Assembly: GCA_034660995.1 (NCBI GenBank)
Contig: JAYEKL010000063.1
Location: 1-52,142, forward strand
DNA from: JAYEKL01 sp034660995
GTDB lineage: Bacteria; Patescibacteriota; Minisyncoccia; JAHIHE01; JAGLIN01
DNA length: 52,142 nt
Direction of reading: 5' to 3'
A program made the translations under genes and the position numbers. The notes beneath the pieces are model-generated. The model ran no database searches, was not told where the DNA came from, and was given only the letters and a program-made list of their open reading frames with translations. Positions 43,101 to 51,275 of the stretch are shown one piece after another; positions within the stretch are counted from its first letter, which is position 1, and each line of letters starts with the position of its first letter.

Positions 43101-43642
43101 ATTCTTTGATTATCAATGTATTCTTTTTTCTCATTGTCGTTTAAATCTTTTGGAATTTTCAATTCTTCAATTGGACATGCTTTGTCTAATTTTTCATCAT
43201 AAAAACTGTTAAACAATTTTAAAAAGATCCATTGTGTCCATTTATAATATTGTGGATCAGTTGTATTGATTTCACGCGACCAATCAAAACTAGGACCATA
43301 GCTTTTGATTTGACGAGTGAAGTTTTTAATATTATTTTTTGTTACGATTTTTGGATGAGTTTTTGTTTTAATCGCAAAATTTTCTGTTGGCAAGCCAAAA
43401 GCGTCCCAGCCGATTGGGTACATAACATTATGTCCGTCCATCCTTTTTTTTCGCGCGACAATATCAATCGCAATATGACTTCTCAAATGTCCAACATGAA
43501 GCCCAGCTCCAGATGGATAGGGAAACTCAATTAAACAATAAAACTTTTTCTTTTTAGAAAAATCTTCCGCTTTATAAATGTTACTCTTGTCCCATTCTTT
43601 TTGCCATTTTCCTTCAATTTTTTGAGGGTTATATTTTTGCAT
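40166..43642 (-). CDS. leuS: Leucyl-tRNA synthetase with inserted Nudix and ASCH-like domains
   Basis: 1158 residues, some 300 more than typical bacterial LeuRS. Core: HVGH (49-52), CP1 editing motifs TTRPDT (291-296) and AHDERD (388-393), 'LRDWVFSRQHYWGEPIPIV' (613-631), KMSKS (908-912), anticodon domain to the end. Insert 1, about 410-566, in CP1: a Nudix hydrolase whose box fits GX5EX7REUXEEXGU exactly (G462, E468, R476-E477, E480-E481, G483). Insert 2, about 638-765, after the Zn-ribbon pair CKECG: ASCH-like, with 'IIADRKTVETRA' for the usual GKKT.E.R and 'GDLIKI', 'YNFKNLEELFEKKD', 'GLVGWEFEKI'. Residues 265-286 and 970-1005 are translated repeats. Catalytic motifs intact. Last of metG-tatD-GT2-leuS. 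Confidence 0.95.
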   Translation of the reverse strand: MQKYNPQKIEGKWQKEWDKSNIYKAEDFSKKKKFYCLIEFPYPSGAGLHVGHLRSHIAIDIVARKKRMDGHNVMYPIGWDAFGLPTENFAIKTKTHPKIVTKNNIKNFTRQIKSYGPSFDWSREINTTDPQYYKWTQWIFLKLFNSFYDEKLDKACPIEELKIPKDLNDNEKKEYIDNQRMAYEAEMSINWCPDCKIGLANEEVVNDACERCGAPTEKKTMKQWMLRITKYANRLIKDLETVDYLDKIKTQQINWIGKSEGATIKFQITNSKLQINSKLQIQNSKFIEVFTTRPDTLFGCTYMVLSPEHNLIKNLESRILNLEEVKKYIEKAKQKSDLDRTDLAKEKTGVELKGIKAINPINNEEIPIWIADYVLASYGTGAIMAVPAHDERDFEFAKKFGLEIRQVIAPLFIGEGKNKIRKDKKNTKREVVDVIIKHWEKDEYFCLDWSKSKNDWKTFVVGGIEKGESAEEAALREAKEESGYQNMRVVKRIGNTIYSRFFAAHKDVNRCDLKRNCIYIELLDNSFIEPKKEEVKNHNGIWLEKEKVKDFINLSELEIHWDIFQNGEKFLSEDGIAINSEQFNGLTTAEFKKEITEWLEKNKLGKKAVNYKLRDWVFSRQHYWGEPIPIVKCKECGSRRFKIKMELNFRDDNVWNQIIADRKTVETRALNPEEKERYFGDIKIGDLIKINNKNTDDFEIVKIKTVYNFKNLEELFEKKDLIKNIIPEIKINKLDDLKKTYSFTKDYVDRIQKNGLVGWEFEKINITENISLSKKDLPLELPEVKNYEPTDTGESPLAKIDKWVNVKCPKCGNSAKRETDTMPNWAGSSWYFLRYIDSKNNKEFASSKKLKHWMPIDLYNGGMEHTTLHLLYSRFWHKFLFDLKYVNTAEPYIKRRSHGMILSEDGQKMSKSRGNVVNPDEVIKEYGADTIRLYEMFMGPYGDAIPWNTHSLIGMNRFLERVWGMQSKVGTQNLVFPDKTRTQNFASLLVATNNERAQNLAPLQDKNIEQLLHQTIKKVTEDIENLKFNTAISSLMILANGMEKQKTISNIQYPIFLILLSPFAPHITEELWKLSGEKESIHLQSWPEFDPELTKNSEIQLVIQVNGKLRDQIKVPADISEKEAKKIALESEKLKKWIEEKEIKKIIFVKGRLINVVV

Positions 43643-43665
43643 ATAAATTCAAATATTATAATAAG

Positions 43666-44424
43666 CTATCTAATGTTTTCTATATCTTTATACCTGGTTA
43701 TTTTATCTAAAATTTTATCTTTAGTTTTATTTATTTTTTTAAATGGAAGATCAATATCATTTTTTATTATTGCCAAATCAAAATAATATCGTAAAGTGCC
43801 CAAAACTCCCACCTTTTCCAGTTTACGAGAAGATGTAATTACTTTTTTTTCTGGTAAATATTTAACTTTGCCTAATAAATTAATGTCTTTGCTCAGCTGA
43901 ACATCTTCCAGCATACTGTCTTTAAAGCCTCCGACTTTTTCAAATTTGTCTTTTAAAATGCAAGTATTAAATCCAGGAAGGGTCGCGCAATCAAGCTGAG
44001 AACGCATTAACAAATAACTGTTAGTTATCTCTTCGGCGAAAATAAGATTCGGTGACTGTCTAGAAAATTTAAAACTCGTTGAAAGTCCTACGAGATGTGG
44101 AATTTTTCTAAATTTTCTAAAAATAAATTCAATATAGTCTGGTAAAATTTTAGTATCGGCATCAATAAAAACTAATATTTTTCCTTTGGCGATCAAAGTG
44201 CCGGTATTTCTTGCGCAGGAGGGAGTTCTTTTTTTCGAAATGATTATTTTATCAGCGTATTTTTTGGCAATTTCAATTGTTTTATCACTGCTTTTACAAT
44301 CAGAAACGATTATCTCATAATTCAAACCTGTTTTTTGGTTTTTAATTGATTTTAAAGTTGTCTCAACATATTTTTCTTCGTTATATGTTGGAACAATAAC
44401 TGAAATATCTGTTTTTATTCTCAT
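43666..44424 (-). CDS. Family 2 glycosyltransferase
   Basis: 252 residues of GT-A fold: 'ISVIVPTYNEEKYVETTLKS' at the start, 'GLNYEIIVSDCKSSDKTIEI', and the metal-binding DxD region 'KILVFIDADTKILPDYI' (about 88-104). 'GGFKDSMLEDVQLSKDINLL' supplies the acceptor-site ED motif. No long TM helix. Acceptor and donor sugars cannot be inferred. It lies 23 bp upstream of leuS and 35 bp downstream of tatD on the same strand. Confidence 0.9.
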   Translation of the reverse strand: MRIKTDISVIVPTYNEEKYVETTLKSIKNQKTGLNYEIIVSDCKSSDKTIEIAKKYADKIIISKKRTPSCARNTGTLIAKGKILVFIDADTKILPDYIEFIFRKFRKIPHLVGLSTSFKFSRQSPNLIFAEEITNSYLLMRSQLDCATLPGFNTCILKDKFEKVGGFKDSMLEDVQLSKDINLLGKVKYLPEKKVITSSRKLEKVGVLGTLRYYFDLAIIKNDIDLPFKKINKTKDKILDKITRYKDIENIR

Positions 44425-44459
44425 TTGTTATTTATTTTAAAATATATTATATGTATTTT

Positions 44460-45263
44460 TTAAAGAGAATCTTTTATTTTTTGCAGATTAAATAATCTAA
44501 TTGCGTTCTCACTTGTCGCTTTCTCAATTTCCTCAAAATTTGTATTTCTAATATGCGCGATCTTTTCGGCAACATATTTAACAAGAAGCGGTTCGTTTCT
44601 TTCTCCTCTGTCGGGAACTGGCGCAAGATACGGACAATCTGTTTCAATAAGGATTTTATTAAGTGGCATATTTTCTATGACACGATATATCTCTGGTTTG
44701 TTTCCTAGTTTAGATTTATCCTTGTAATAAGTGATAATTCCTGTAAAACCGACATAAAATCCAAGCTCTAAAAATTTTTCCGCAATTTTTTGGCTAGCTG
44801 TAAAACAATGAATAACGCCACGCCAATTATCTGTTTGATAGCTTTTTAAAATATCTATCAGGTCGTTATAGGCATCTCGGCAGTGAATAATAAGTGGCAT
44901 ATTGTGATTATCAGCTAATTCAAGTTGTGATCTAAACGCTTCTATTTGTTTTTTTTGTGGTGATAAATTTCTAAAATAATCAAGACCAATTTCTCCGACA
45001 GCAATAACTTTGTAATGTTGAACCAAATCTTCTAGTTTTTTTAAGCTATTTTTATCAACCGAATCTGCGTCGTGCGGATGAATACCTGCGGAAGCGAAAA
45101 TATTTTCATTGTCATTGGCAAGCTTACAGCTTCTGATACTTGATTTTAAATCACATCCAACATTGATCATTTTTTCTCCACCAGCCTTAAAAAACCGTTT
45201 TATAACTTCTTTACGGTCATCATCAAATTCTTTAAAGTCTATATGAACATGGCTATCTATCAT
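44460..45263 (-). CDS. tatD: TatD-family metal-dependent DNase
   Basis: 267 residues of amidohydrolase TIM-barrel type. Metal ligands visible: 'MIDSHVHIDFKEFDDD' (HxH), 'VGEIGLDYFRN' (Glu), 'PLIIHCRDAYNDL' (His), 'GVIHCFTAS' (His) and 'ILIETDCPYLAPVPDRGE' (Asp). 3'-5' DNase, implicated in DNA repair and turnover. metG is the upstream neighbour on this strand, a pairing common in bacteria. Confidence 0.94.
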   Translation of the reverse strand: MIDSHVHIDFKEFDDDRKEVIKRFFKAGGEKMINVGCDLKSSIRSCKLANDNENIFASAGIHPHDADSVDKNSLKKLEDLVQHYKVIAVGEIGLDYFRNLSPQKKQIEAFRSQLELADNHNMPLIIHCRDAYNDLIDILKSYQTDNWRGVIHCFTASQKIAEKFLELGFYVGFTGIITYYKDKSKLGNKPEIYRVIENMPLNKILIETDCPYLAPVPDRGERNEPLLVKYVAEKIAHIRNTNFEEIEKATSENAIRLFNLQKIKDSL

Positions 45264-45398
45264 AATTGGTTTAATTTATTATTTAATTAAATCTTCTTTG
45301 CTTCACATATTTTCTGGATTCATTTCTTCTTTTGTCATGATTTAATTATAGTTGATTTAAAGCTTGATCTTTATTATTGTAAATCTACTTGGCAAACA

Positions 45399-45426
45399 TT
45401 GTCAATTTCTATTCTTATGCTATATT
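45399..45426 (+). promoter_or_regulatory. Promoter of a small membrane protein gene
   Basis: TTGTCA (45399-45404), 16-bp spacer, TATATT (45421-45426), 22 bp before ATG 45448. Confidence 0.55.
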
Positions 45427-45447
45427 GGTTTTAAAGAGGGATTCTTT

Positions 45448-45582
45448 ATGAGTAAAAAGAAAATAATAAGTTTAAGAAGCATAAAAGACACTTTGATTTT
45501 TCGTGTAATAGCACCAAATTTGCCAACAATAGCATTTTTAATTGTTATTGCATTCATTATTGCTTACATTACCAGAAGTTAA
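45448..45582 (+). CDS. Small membrane protein, 44 residues
   Basis: MSKKKIISLRSIKDTLIFRV followed by one TM helix 'LPTIAFLIVIAFIIAYI' and a TRS end. It has a promoter-like sequence and AGAGGG 8 bp before the ATG. Its last 45 bp overlap the 3' end of metG on the opposite strand. No homology recognised; the promoter, ribosome site and clean TM helix are the only support. The open frame continues upstream to 45364, but without signals. Confidence 0.5.
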   Translation: MSKKKIISLRSIKDTLIFRVIAPNLPTIAFLIVIAFIIAYITRS

Positions 45583-47197
45583 GCGCGGGAACAAAATCTC
45601 GCCTTTTTTTATTTTTATTCCAGATTTTAATCCGCCCCATATTTGCGCTTCTTTTAAGGTTTTATTTAATTCTCCTTTTTTTTCTTTTTCGTCCGCAAAT
45701 AATTGCGCAAAAATTTTCATTGCAGTTTCTGGCATAAACGGATATATCATCCAAGCGATATGGCGCAGGCTTTCTAATAAATTACAAATAATCTCATCTT
45801 TTTTCTTTCCTTCTAATTGCCATGGTTTTTCTTCTTCAATATATTTATCGCAAACACTAATAAATTTCCAAATAGCATTTAAAGTTTCGTTTAATCTAAA
45901 TTTATTTAAAGCATCTTCATATTCTTCCCAAGTTTTATTTGTGGTTGTTTGAAAATTAGAAATTGAAAATTGATTGGAAATTGGAAATTGGAAATTGGAA
46001 ATTTTAGCCATTGATATAATCCTTGCTGTCAGATTTCCTAGTCCATTTGCTAAATCTGCCTGATAAACTTCTTCAAATCTTTCATAAGAAAAATTACCAT
46101 CGCCATTAGAAGGAATTTCTTTCAGTAAATAATATCGCAAAGCGTCTACTCCATATTTATCAATAACTTCAAATGGATCAACAATGTTGCCAAGTGACTT
46201 GCTCATTTTTTGTCCGTCAGATGTGATAAAGCCGTGAATAAATATTTTTTGAGGTAGTGAAAGACCAATAGACATTAGCATTGCTGGCCAGATAGCTGCA
46301 TGAAAACGCAAAATGTCTTTGCCGATGACGTGGATATCGGCAGGCCAAAAATCAAGTAGAGGCTTAGCCTCCAGGTTNNNNNNNNNNTATAGCGCCAGCC
46401 AAAACAAAATGTCGTGGATACCCCCCCTGTTGGGAGGCAAACCCTCTACTTGATTTTTGTCCATATCCCAAAACAGAGATATAGTTTGTTAGCGCGTCGC
46501 ACCAGACATACATTGTTTGAGTGTTATCATTAGGAACTGGCACGCCCCAATCAAGAACATTTTTGGGGCGGGAAAAACTAATATCTCTTAGTCCAGATTT
46601 AATTATATTTAAAGTTTCGTTTTTTCTTGCTTTTGGCAAAATCTCAAGTTCGTCTGACTCAATCTTTTTCTGAATTAATTTTTTATATTTAGAAAGTTTA
46701 AAAAAATAGTTTTCCTCTTTAATTTTTTCTGGTGTTTTTTGATGATAAGGGCATTTACCATCAACTAAATCTTTTTCTGTTAGATATGCTTCACAGCCGA
46801 CACAATAATATCCCTCGTAATTTGATTTATAAATATCTCCCGTTTCAACCAATTTATTCCAGACCTTTTGCGCTGTTGGCCAATGGCGAATTTTGTCAGT
46901 CGTACGAATAAAATCATTATTAGAAATATTAAGTGTATCTAATAGCAATTGAAATTTAGCTGAGTTTTTATCAACAAATTCTTGTGGTTCTACTTTATTT
47001 TTCAATGCAGTTTCTTTAATCTTTGAACCATTTTCATCTGTACCAGATGAAAAGAAAACATCCTCGCCTTTCATTCGGTGATAGCGCGCCAAAACATCTG
47101 CTTGGCAGGCCTCCATTGCAAAGCCAATATGCGGTGTGGCGTTGGCATAAGCGATTGAAGTGGTTATATAGAATTTAGTTGGTTTTGGTATTGACAT
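45538..47197 (-). CDS. metG: Methionyl-tRNA synthetase, interrupted by an assembly gap
   Basis: Class I synthetase in two frames either side of a 10-N gap: N-terminal part 46388-47197, C-terminal part 45538-46377, about 550 residues together. N-part: 'ANATPHIGFAMEA' (HIGH), zinc knuckle with CVGCEAYL and CPYH, 'WGVPVPNDNTQTMYVWCDAL'. C-part: 'FWPADIHVIGKDILRFHAAI', 'DGQKMSKSLGN' (KMSKS), anticodon-binding helices. Between LGYG and FWPAD the family has about 10 residues; here there are over 35 plus the gap, from an inverted-repeat insert (46347-46458). Whether the real gene is open depends on the missing bases. Residues from 45949-46003 are translated tandem repeat. No C-terminal tRNA-binding domain. 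Confidence 0.92.
46347..46458. repeat. Inverted-repeat insert inside metG containing a 10-N gap
   Basis: Perfect 16-bp inverted ends AAAAATCAAGTAGAGG (46347-46362) and CCTCTACTTGATTTTT (46443-46458), continued imperfectly by CTTAGCCTCC / GGGAGGCAAAC. The N run is at 46378-46387. The insert lies between two conserved blocks of MetG. Confidence 0.8.
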
Positions 47198-47219
47198 ATT
47201 TTTTTATATGTATTAAAAT
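47191..47219 (+). promoter_or_regulatory. Promoter of the two-wHTH protein, overlapping the metG start
   Basis: TTGACA (47191-47196), 17-bp spacer, TAAAAT (47214-47219). The -35 overlaps the complement of the metG ATG (47195-47197), so the two divergent genes share this region. Confidence 0.75.
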
Positions 47220-47242
47220 TTTTTATATGGAGGTAAAAATAT

Positions 47243-47758
47243 ATGAAACATCCTTATGAAGATAAAACAGTAGAAACGGTGGAGGCAGAGATCTTGAGAG
47301 AAGCAAAATGTGGGAAGTTTAAAGACTTTACCTTTGAGATGCTTAAAATGCGATTAGGTGAAACCTGTATGTATGAGACTTTACAGAAAGCTTTGGAAAG
47401 TTTAATACAAAAAGGAAAAATTGTTCAAAGTGACGATAGAGCAATTTACAATCTGTCAGAGCAAGCAAATATAAAGGAGATGGCTGTAATGGAAGATAAA
47501 ATACTGGAAGCAATAGTAGAATCTGAAGTAACAGGAATAACAATTGAGGAAATTATTGAAAAAACCGGGATAGACAAACAAGAAGCTTCTTATCTTCTTT
47601 TGTTCTTGGAAATAGAAAGGAAGGTCGTTGTAAGATATATACATGGAGATGGTTTTATAATAGAGGTATATTGTCTTACCGAAGAAGAATACCAAGATCA
47701 AATACAGGTTTTCTTGTGGAAATTTTTTTTTTCAGGTCATCATGAACAAAAAGTCTAA
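47243..47758 (+). CDS. Probable tandem winged-helix protein, function unknown
   Basis: 171 residues. Two helix-rich halves each read like wHTH units: 'EAEILREAKCGKFKDFTFEM'/'LQKALESLIQKGKIVQSDDR' and 'DKILEAIVESEVTGITIEEI'/'IDKQEASYLLLFLEIERKVV', each with the pattern 'alpha-alpha-alpha-wing'. It is acidic overall, so DNA binding is not certain. Good Shine-Dalgarno (GGAGGT, 8 bp before ATG), promoter and terminator make it monocistronic. Confidence 0.65.
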   Translation: MKHPYEDKTVETVEAEILREAKCGKFKDFTFEMLKMRLGETCMYETLQKALESLIQKGKIVQSDDRAIYNLSEQANIKEMAVMEDKILEAIVESEVTGITIEEIIEKTGIDKQEASYLLLFLEIERKVVVRYIHGDGFIIEVYCLTEEEYQDQIQVFLWKFFFSGHHEQKV

Positions 47759-47777
47759 GACTACTTTTAAGGAGATA

Positions 47778-47812
47778 TCCACTTCCAATTTTTATTGGAA
47801 GTATTTTTTTAT
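47778..47812 (+). terminator. Terminator of the two-wHTH gene
   Basis: CCACTTCCAAT - TTTT - ATTGGAAGTA followed by TTTTTTT. Confidence 0.88.
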
Positions 47813-47831
47813 ACTCACTTGCTTAAATAGG

Positions 47832-47926
47832 GTCTGCTGATTTTCTTATAATTCCCCTCTTGAGAGGGGGTTGGGGGTGTGTTAAAAAGCTTGTTACACA
47901 CCCCTTGCCTCTCTCAAGAGGGGAAT
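47832..47926. repeat. Interspersed repeat family A, copy 6
   Basis: 'TCTGCTGATTTTCTTATAAT', 'TCCCCTCTTGAGAGGGGG', 'TTGGGGGTGTGTTAA', AAGCTT centre and the right arm ending 'CTCAAGAGGGGAATT'. Lies between convergent genes. Confidence 0.92.
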
Positions 47927-47980
47927 TATCGGTAAAAATTACTAGCCCTTAAATAATCTTGTATAAAATATTATTTTGTC

Positions 47981-48646
47981 TTAGTGTATTACTAAGACAA
48001 ATTCACCCTTGATTTTGTCAGCAGTTATTTTTTTTGTAGCTTCGTCAGGTTTTCCGCGATAGATCGTTTCGTAAATTTTTGTAAGCTCGCGACAGACAAC
48101 AATCTCTTTTTTGGGGATATATTCTTTTAAACTTTCTAAGGTTTTTATAATCCTATGCGGTGATTCATAAAAAGAGACGGTTCTTTTTTCTTCTGCCAGA
48201 TTTTCAAAAAATGTCTGTCGTCCTTTTTTATGCGGAACAAAGCCTAGAAAAATAAAATTATCAGTTGGAAATCCAGAAATACTTAAAGCAGAAATAACGG
48301 CAGAAGGACCGGGAATCGGAATAATTTTTACGTTAATATTATTTTTAACTAAATGCTCAATTAGCTTATTTCCTGGGTCAGAAATTCCTGGAGTTCCTGC
48401 GTCACTGACGAGAGCTAAGTTTTTGTTGTGTTCTAATAGGTTGATTATCTTATTAACTTTATTTAGTCTACTGTGTTGATGATAGCTAATTGAAGGTGTA
48501 CTAATTTCGTATTTATTAAGAAGTCTTTTTGTTTTTCTAGTGTCTTCGCATAGAATTAAATCTACCTCTTTCAAAATTCTCAACGCCCTGAGAGTTATAT
48601 CTTCAAGGTTTCCAATTGGTGTTGCAATTATATATAGGCTAGGCAT
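47981..48646 (-). CDS. rsmI: 16S rRNA (cytidine1402-2'-O)-methyltransferase
   Basis: 221 residues of the tetrapyrrole-methylase-like fold. 'YIIATPIGNLEDITLRALRI', 'LILCEDTRKTKRLLNKYEI', 'LVSDAGTPGISDPGNKLIE', 'PIPGPSAVISALSISGFP' and 'FYESPHRIIKTLESL' are the RsmI signatures. It methylates the ribose of C1402 in the decoding centre. It lies 200 bp downstream of the AI-2E transporter, across a family B repeat, so may be transcribed separately. The protein is shorter than E. coli RsmI, lacking the C-terminal extension. Confidence 0.96.
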   Translation of the reverse strand: MPSLYIIATPIGNLEDITLRALRILKEVDLILCEDTRKTKRLLNKYEISTPSISYHQHSRLNKVNKIINLLEHNKNLALVSDAGTPGISDPGNKLIEHLVKNNINVKIIPIPGPSAVISALSISGFPTDNFIFLGFVPHKKGRQTFFENLAEEKRTVSFYESPHRIIKTLESLKEYIPKKEIVVCRELTKIYETIYRGKPDEATKKITADKIKGEFVLVIH

Positions 48647-48649
48647 ATT

Positions 48650-48845
48650 GGGTTAGGGGTTAGAGGTTAGAATGTTTTAGGAATTAGACTTTCGTAGTTG
48701 TCATTTCGAACGGAGAGAGAAATCTATAAACTATACTATGCCAGGAATAAGAAAGGTTTTGGTGAAATTTAATTAGCTTACAGATCTCTCCATTTCGCTA
48801 TCGCTCCAGTCGAGATGACATCTACGCGTTCCTAACCTCATACCT
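48650..48845. repeat. Repeat families E and B between rsmI and the AI-2E transporter
   Basis: 48652-48685: 'GGGTTAGGGGTTAGAGGTTA' minisatellite-like family E. 48690-48825: one family B unit with 'TTGTCATTTCGAACGGAG' and 'CCAGTCGAGATGACA' ends. 48826-48845: 'CCTAACCTCATACCTCCTAA', family E inverted. Confidence 0.85.
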
Positions 48846-48846
48846 C

Positions 48847-49905
48847 CTAACTTTCTAGATTTTCTTCCTTATGGCTATAAATATCTTCAAGAATAATAGA
48901 AGCGATTATTGTTACGGGTATTGCCAGAATAATTCCCAAAACATCGGCTATTTGTCCTCCAACTAACATTGCGATTATAATTACAACAGGATGAAGCCCG
49001 ACTGATTTTTCCATAACTTTCGGAACTATTAAATAATTTTCAAGCTGTTGAATTACAAGATATAGGACAAAAACCAAGATAGCAAGAATGGGGGAGATAG
49101 CAAATGCAATAATAATAGCAGGAATTGATGAGAGCGTTGGTCCAATATACGGAATAAGCTCCATTGAACCTGCTATTATCGCCAAAACTAGAGCATATGG
49201 AACTCCTAAAATTGTTAGACCAATAAATGATAAAAATCCTACAATTAGTCCAAGGAAAAGTTGTCCCATAAACCATTTGCCTAGCTTAACTTCAATCTTT
49301 CTAATAACTCTTAGCGCTTGAGGGCGAAATTTAACGGGAATTAATGTCTTAACAAATTTCTCAACTCCATTTTTCTCAACGACAAGATAAAAAGATATTA
49401 CAATAATAAGTATTACCGTTAAAACACCTCCTAAAAATCCAATAATACCAATAACGATATTAGACGTTATGTTTTTTAAAGACTTACTTGCTTCAAATAG
49501 GATATTTTGAAAAGGTTCTGATATCTTATAATCAAAAGACTTTTCAAGTGTTATATTCTGACTAGAAATTATATCATAGTCAAGACCGACATTTTCTAAA
49601 TATATTGGAAATTTTGAGGAAAGAGTTCCAACTTCTTTTGCAAGAGGGGGAGCTACTATGTAAATAAGCAATCCAATAAAAACAAATGCTGATAAAAGCA
49701 AGCTTGCTGCTCCTACGACTCTCGGTATCTTTTTCCGTTGCATTTTATCAACAGCAGGATTCATAATTAAAGTAAGGATCATTGAGATAAAAACTATAAA
49801 AATTATTCCTCTTAAGTAAATAAGAAAAAGCAAAATAAACAAAACTATAAAAAACTTAAAAATGCTTTCGTAAGATATATTTATTTTCATTTTTTGACTA
49901 TCCAT
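48847..49905 (-). CDS. AI-2E/PerM-family transporter
   Basis: 352 residues, about eight TM helices. Hallmarks: N-terminal 'FIVLFILLFLIYLRGIIFIV', 'NPAVDKMQRKKIPRVVGAAS', the soluble segment (about 80-130), and the C-terminal block 'ELIPYIGPTLSSIPAIIIAF', 'QQLENYLIVPKVMEKSVGLH' and 'PVVIIIAMLVGGQIADVLGI'. Family members export autoinducer-2 or act as Na+/H+ antiporters; substrate here unknown. 34 bp downstream of the M16 peptidase on the same strand. Confidence 0.9.
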   Translation of the reverse strand: MDSQKMKINISYESIFKFFIVLFILLFLIYLRGIIFIVFISMILTLIMNPAVDKMQRKKIPRVVGAASLLLSAFVFIGLLIYIVAPPLAKEVGTLSSKFPIYLENVGLDYDIISSQNITLEKSFDYKISEPFQNILFEASKSLKNITSNIVIGIIGFLGGVLTVILIIVISFYLVVEKNGVEKFVKTLIPVKFRPQALRVIRKIEVKLGKWFMGQLFLGLIVGFLSFIGLTILGVPYALVLAIIAGSMELIPYIGPTLSSIPAIIIAFAISPILAILVFVLYLVIQQLENYLIVPKVMEKSVGLHPVVIIIAMLVGGQIADVLGIILAIPVTIIASIILEDIYSHKEENLES

Positions 49906-49939
49906 ATTTGTTTAATGTTATATGATTAATGATATAATG

Positions 49940-51202
49940 TCAGAACCTAATAATTTTTTCAAATATTTTTTTATTCTTAAATGGTCCGATAAGCGCTAAA
50001 TTAAGTTTGTCATCAATAAAGATATTTTGAGCAACTCTTTGCAGGTCTTTTGCTGTAACTTCGTTTATTTTAGCAAATTTTTCCTTTAAAGTCAAAATTT
50101 TTCCTGTAGCAATCTCTTGATTTGCCACAAAACTTGCAACAGAATCAGAAGATTCTAACACCATCGTCATTTTTCCTTTTAAATAATCTTTTGCTCTTTT
50201 TATTTCCTCATTGCTAATACGCTCTTCTCTAACTTTTCTATATTCATCCATAATAATTTTTATGGCGTCAAGGCATTTTTTGTTATTCACTCCTGTTTGC
50301 GCCATAAAATATCCTACATCTTTATATTTTTCTCCTGATGTGTATATATAGTAAGCAAGTCCTTTTTCTACAACTGACATATAAAGCCGAGAGCTCATAT
50401 TTCCACCAAGTATTATACTTAGAATATTTAAAATATATTTATCTTTGTGAGTTTCATTGCATCCTCTAACGCCTAAACATAAATGTGTTTGGTCGGTATC
50501 TTTATATTGCAGAAGGATATTGGGCTTAGCTTGTCTGTCAAACGCTTTAATCTGTTTTTTTGATTTAGTTTTGGGCATCTGACTAAAATATTTACTTAGT
50601 TTTCTTTTAATTGTTTTTTCATTAAAATTACCGGCAACTACTATAACAATATTGTCGCTGGTATAATATTTTTTGTAATAGGCAATAAAATCTTTTCTTT
50701 CTACCGAATTTATTGTCTTTTTGGTTCCGCCGATATCCCAGCCCATTGGATTGTTAGGATATAAAATTTCTTCAAACAAGAAGGGGATTCGCATTAGTGG
50801 ATTATCAAGAAACATATTTAATTCTTCAATAACAGTCCCTCTTTCACTGTCAATATCAGAAGCAGTAAATTTTGAGTTTAAAAGCATATCAGAGATAACA
50901 TCTATTGCCAGATCGCAATGTTTGCTATTAACTTTTGCGTAAAACCCAGTCTGCTCTTTTCCCGTAAAAGCATTAAAAGATCCGCCAACACTATCAAGCT
51001 CTTTGGAGATATCAAGTTTGGTTGCTCGTTTTTTAGTGCCCTTAAAAAACATATGTTCAAGAAAGTGCGAAATACCTCTATTTTTCTCATTCTCATTTTT
51101 AGATCCGGTTTTAACGACAACCAAAACAGTAACCGTCTTAGTTGACTTCATTGGAATCGTTATAATTCTAGCGCCATTTTTTAGTTTTGATTTTTTATAC
51201 AT
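49940..51202 (-). CDS. M16-family zinc peptidase (pitrilysin/processing peptidase type)
   Basis: 420 residues. The inverted zinc motif 'ISHFLEHMFFKGTKKRA' (HxxEH, about 44-48) with the distal Glu in 'ERGTVIEELNMFLDNP' defines M16. The C-terminal half has the family Arg/Tyr region 'NMSSRLYMSVVEKGLAYYIY'. Length fits the short single-chain M16B type. No signal peptide, so probably cytoplasmic. First gene of M16-AI-2E on this strand; a family E minisatellite lies just upstream of the ATG. Confidence 0.92.
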   Translation of the reverse strand: MYKKSKLKNGARIITIPMKSTKTVTVLVVVKTGSKNENEKNRGISHFLEHMFFKGTKKRATKLDISKELDSVGGSFNAFTGKEQTGFYAKVNSKHCDLAIDVISDMLLNSKFTASDIDSERGTVIEELNMFLDNPLMRIPFLFEEILYPNNPMGWDIGGTKKTINSVERKDFIAYYKKYYTSDNIVIVVAGNFNEKTIKRKLSKYFSQMPKTKSKKQIKAFDRQAKPNILLQYKDTDQTHLCLGVRGCNETHKDKYILNILSIILGGNMSSRLYMSVVEKGLAYYIYTSGEKYKDVGYFMAQTGVNNKKCLDAIKIIMDEYRKVREERISNEEIKRAKDYLKGKMTMVLESSDSVASFVANQEIATGKILTLKEKFAKINEVTAKDLQRVAQNIFIDDKLNLALIGPFKNKKIFEKIIRF

Positions 51203-51205
51203 GGG

Positions 51206-51275
51206 GTTGGGGGTTAGGAATTAGAATGTTAGGAATTAGGAATTAGAACATTAGGAGTTAGGAGTTAGGAGTTAG
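51206..51275. repeat. Repeat family E minisatellite
   Basis: Units of 'TTAGGAATTAG' and 'GAGTTAGGAGTTAG' repeated about six times, directly upstream of the M16 peptidase. It abuts the left end of the 555-bp element, whose first bases continue the pattern (GGGTTAAGG). Confidence 0.8.
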
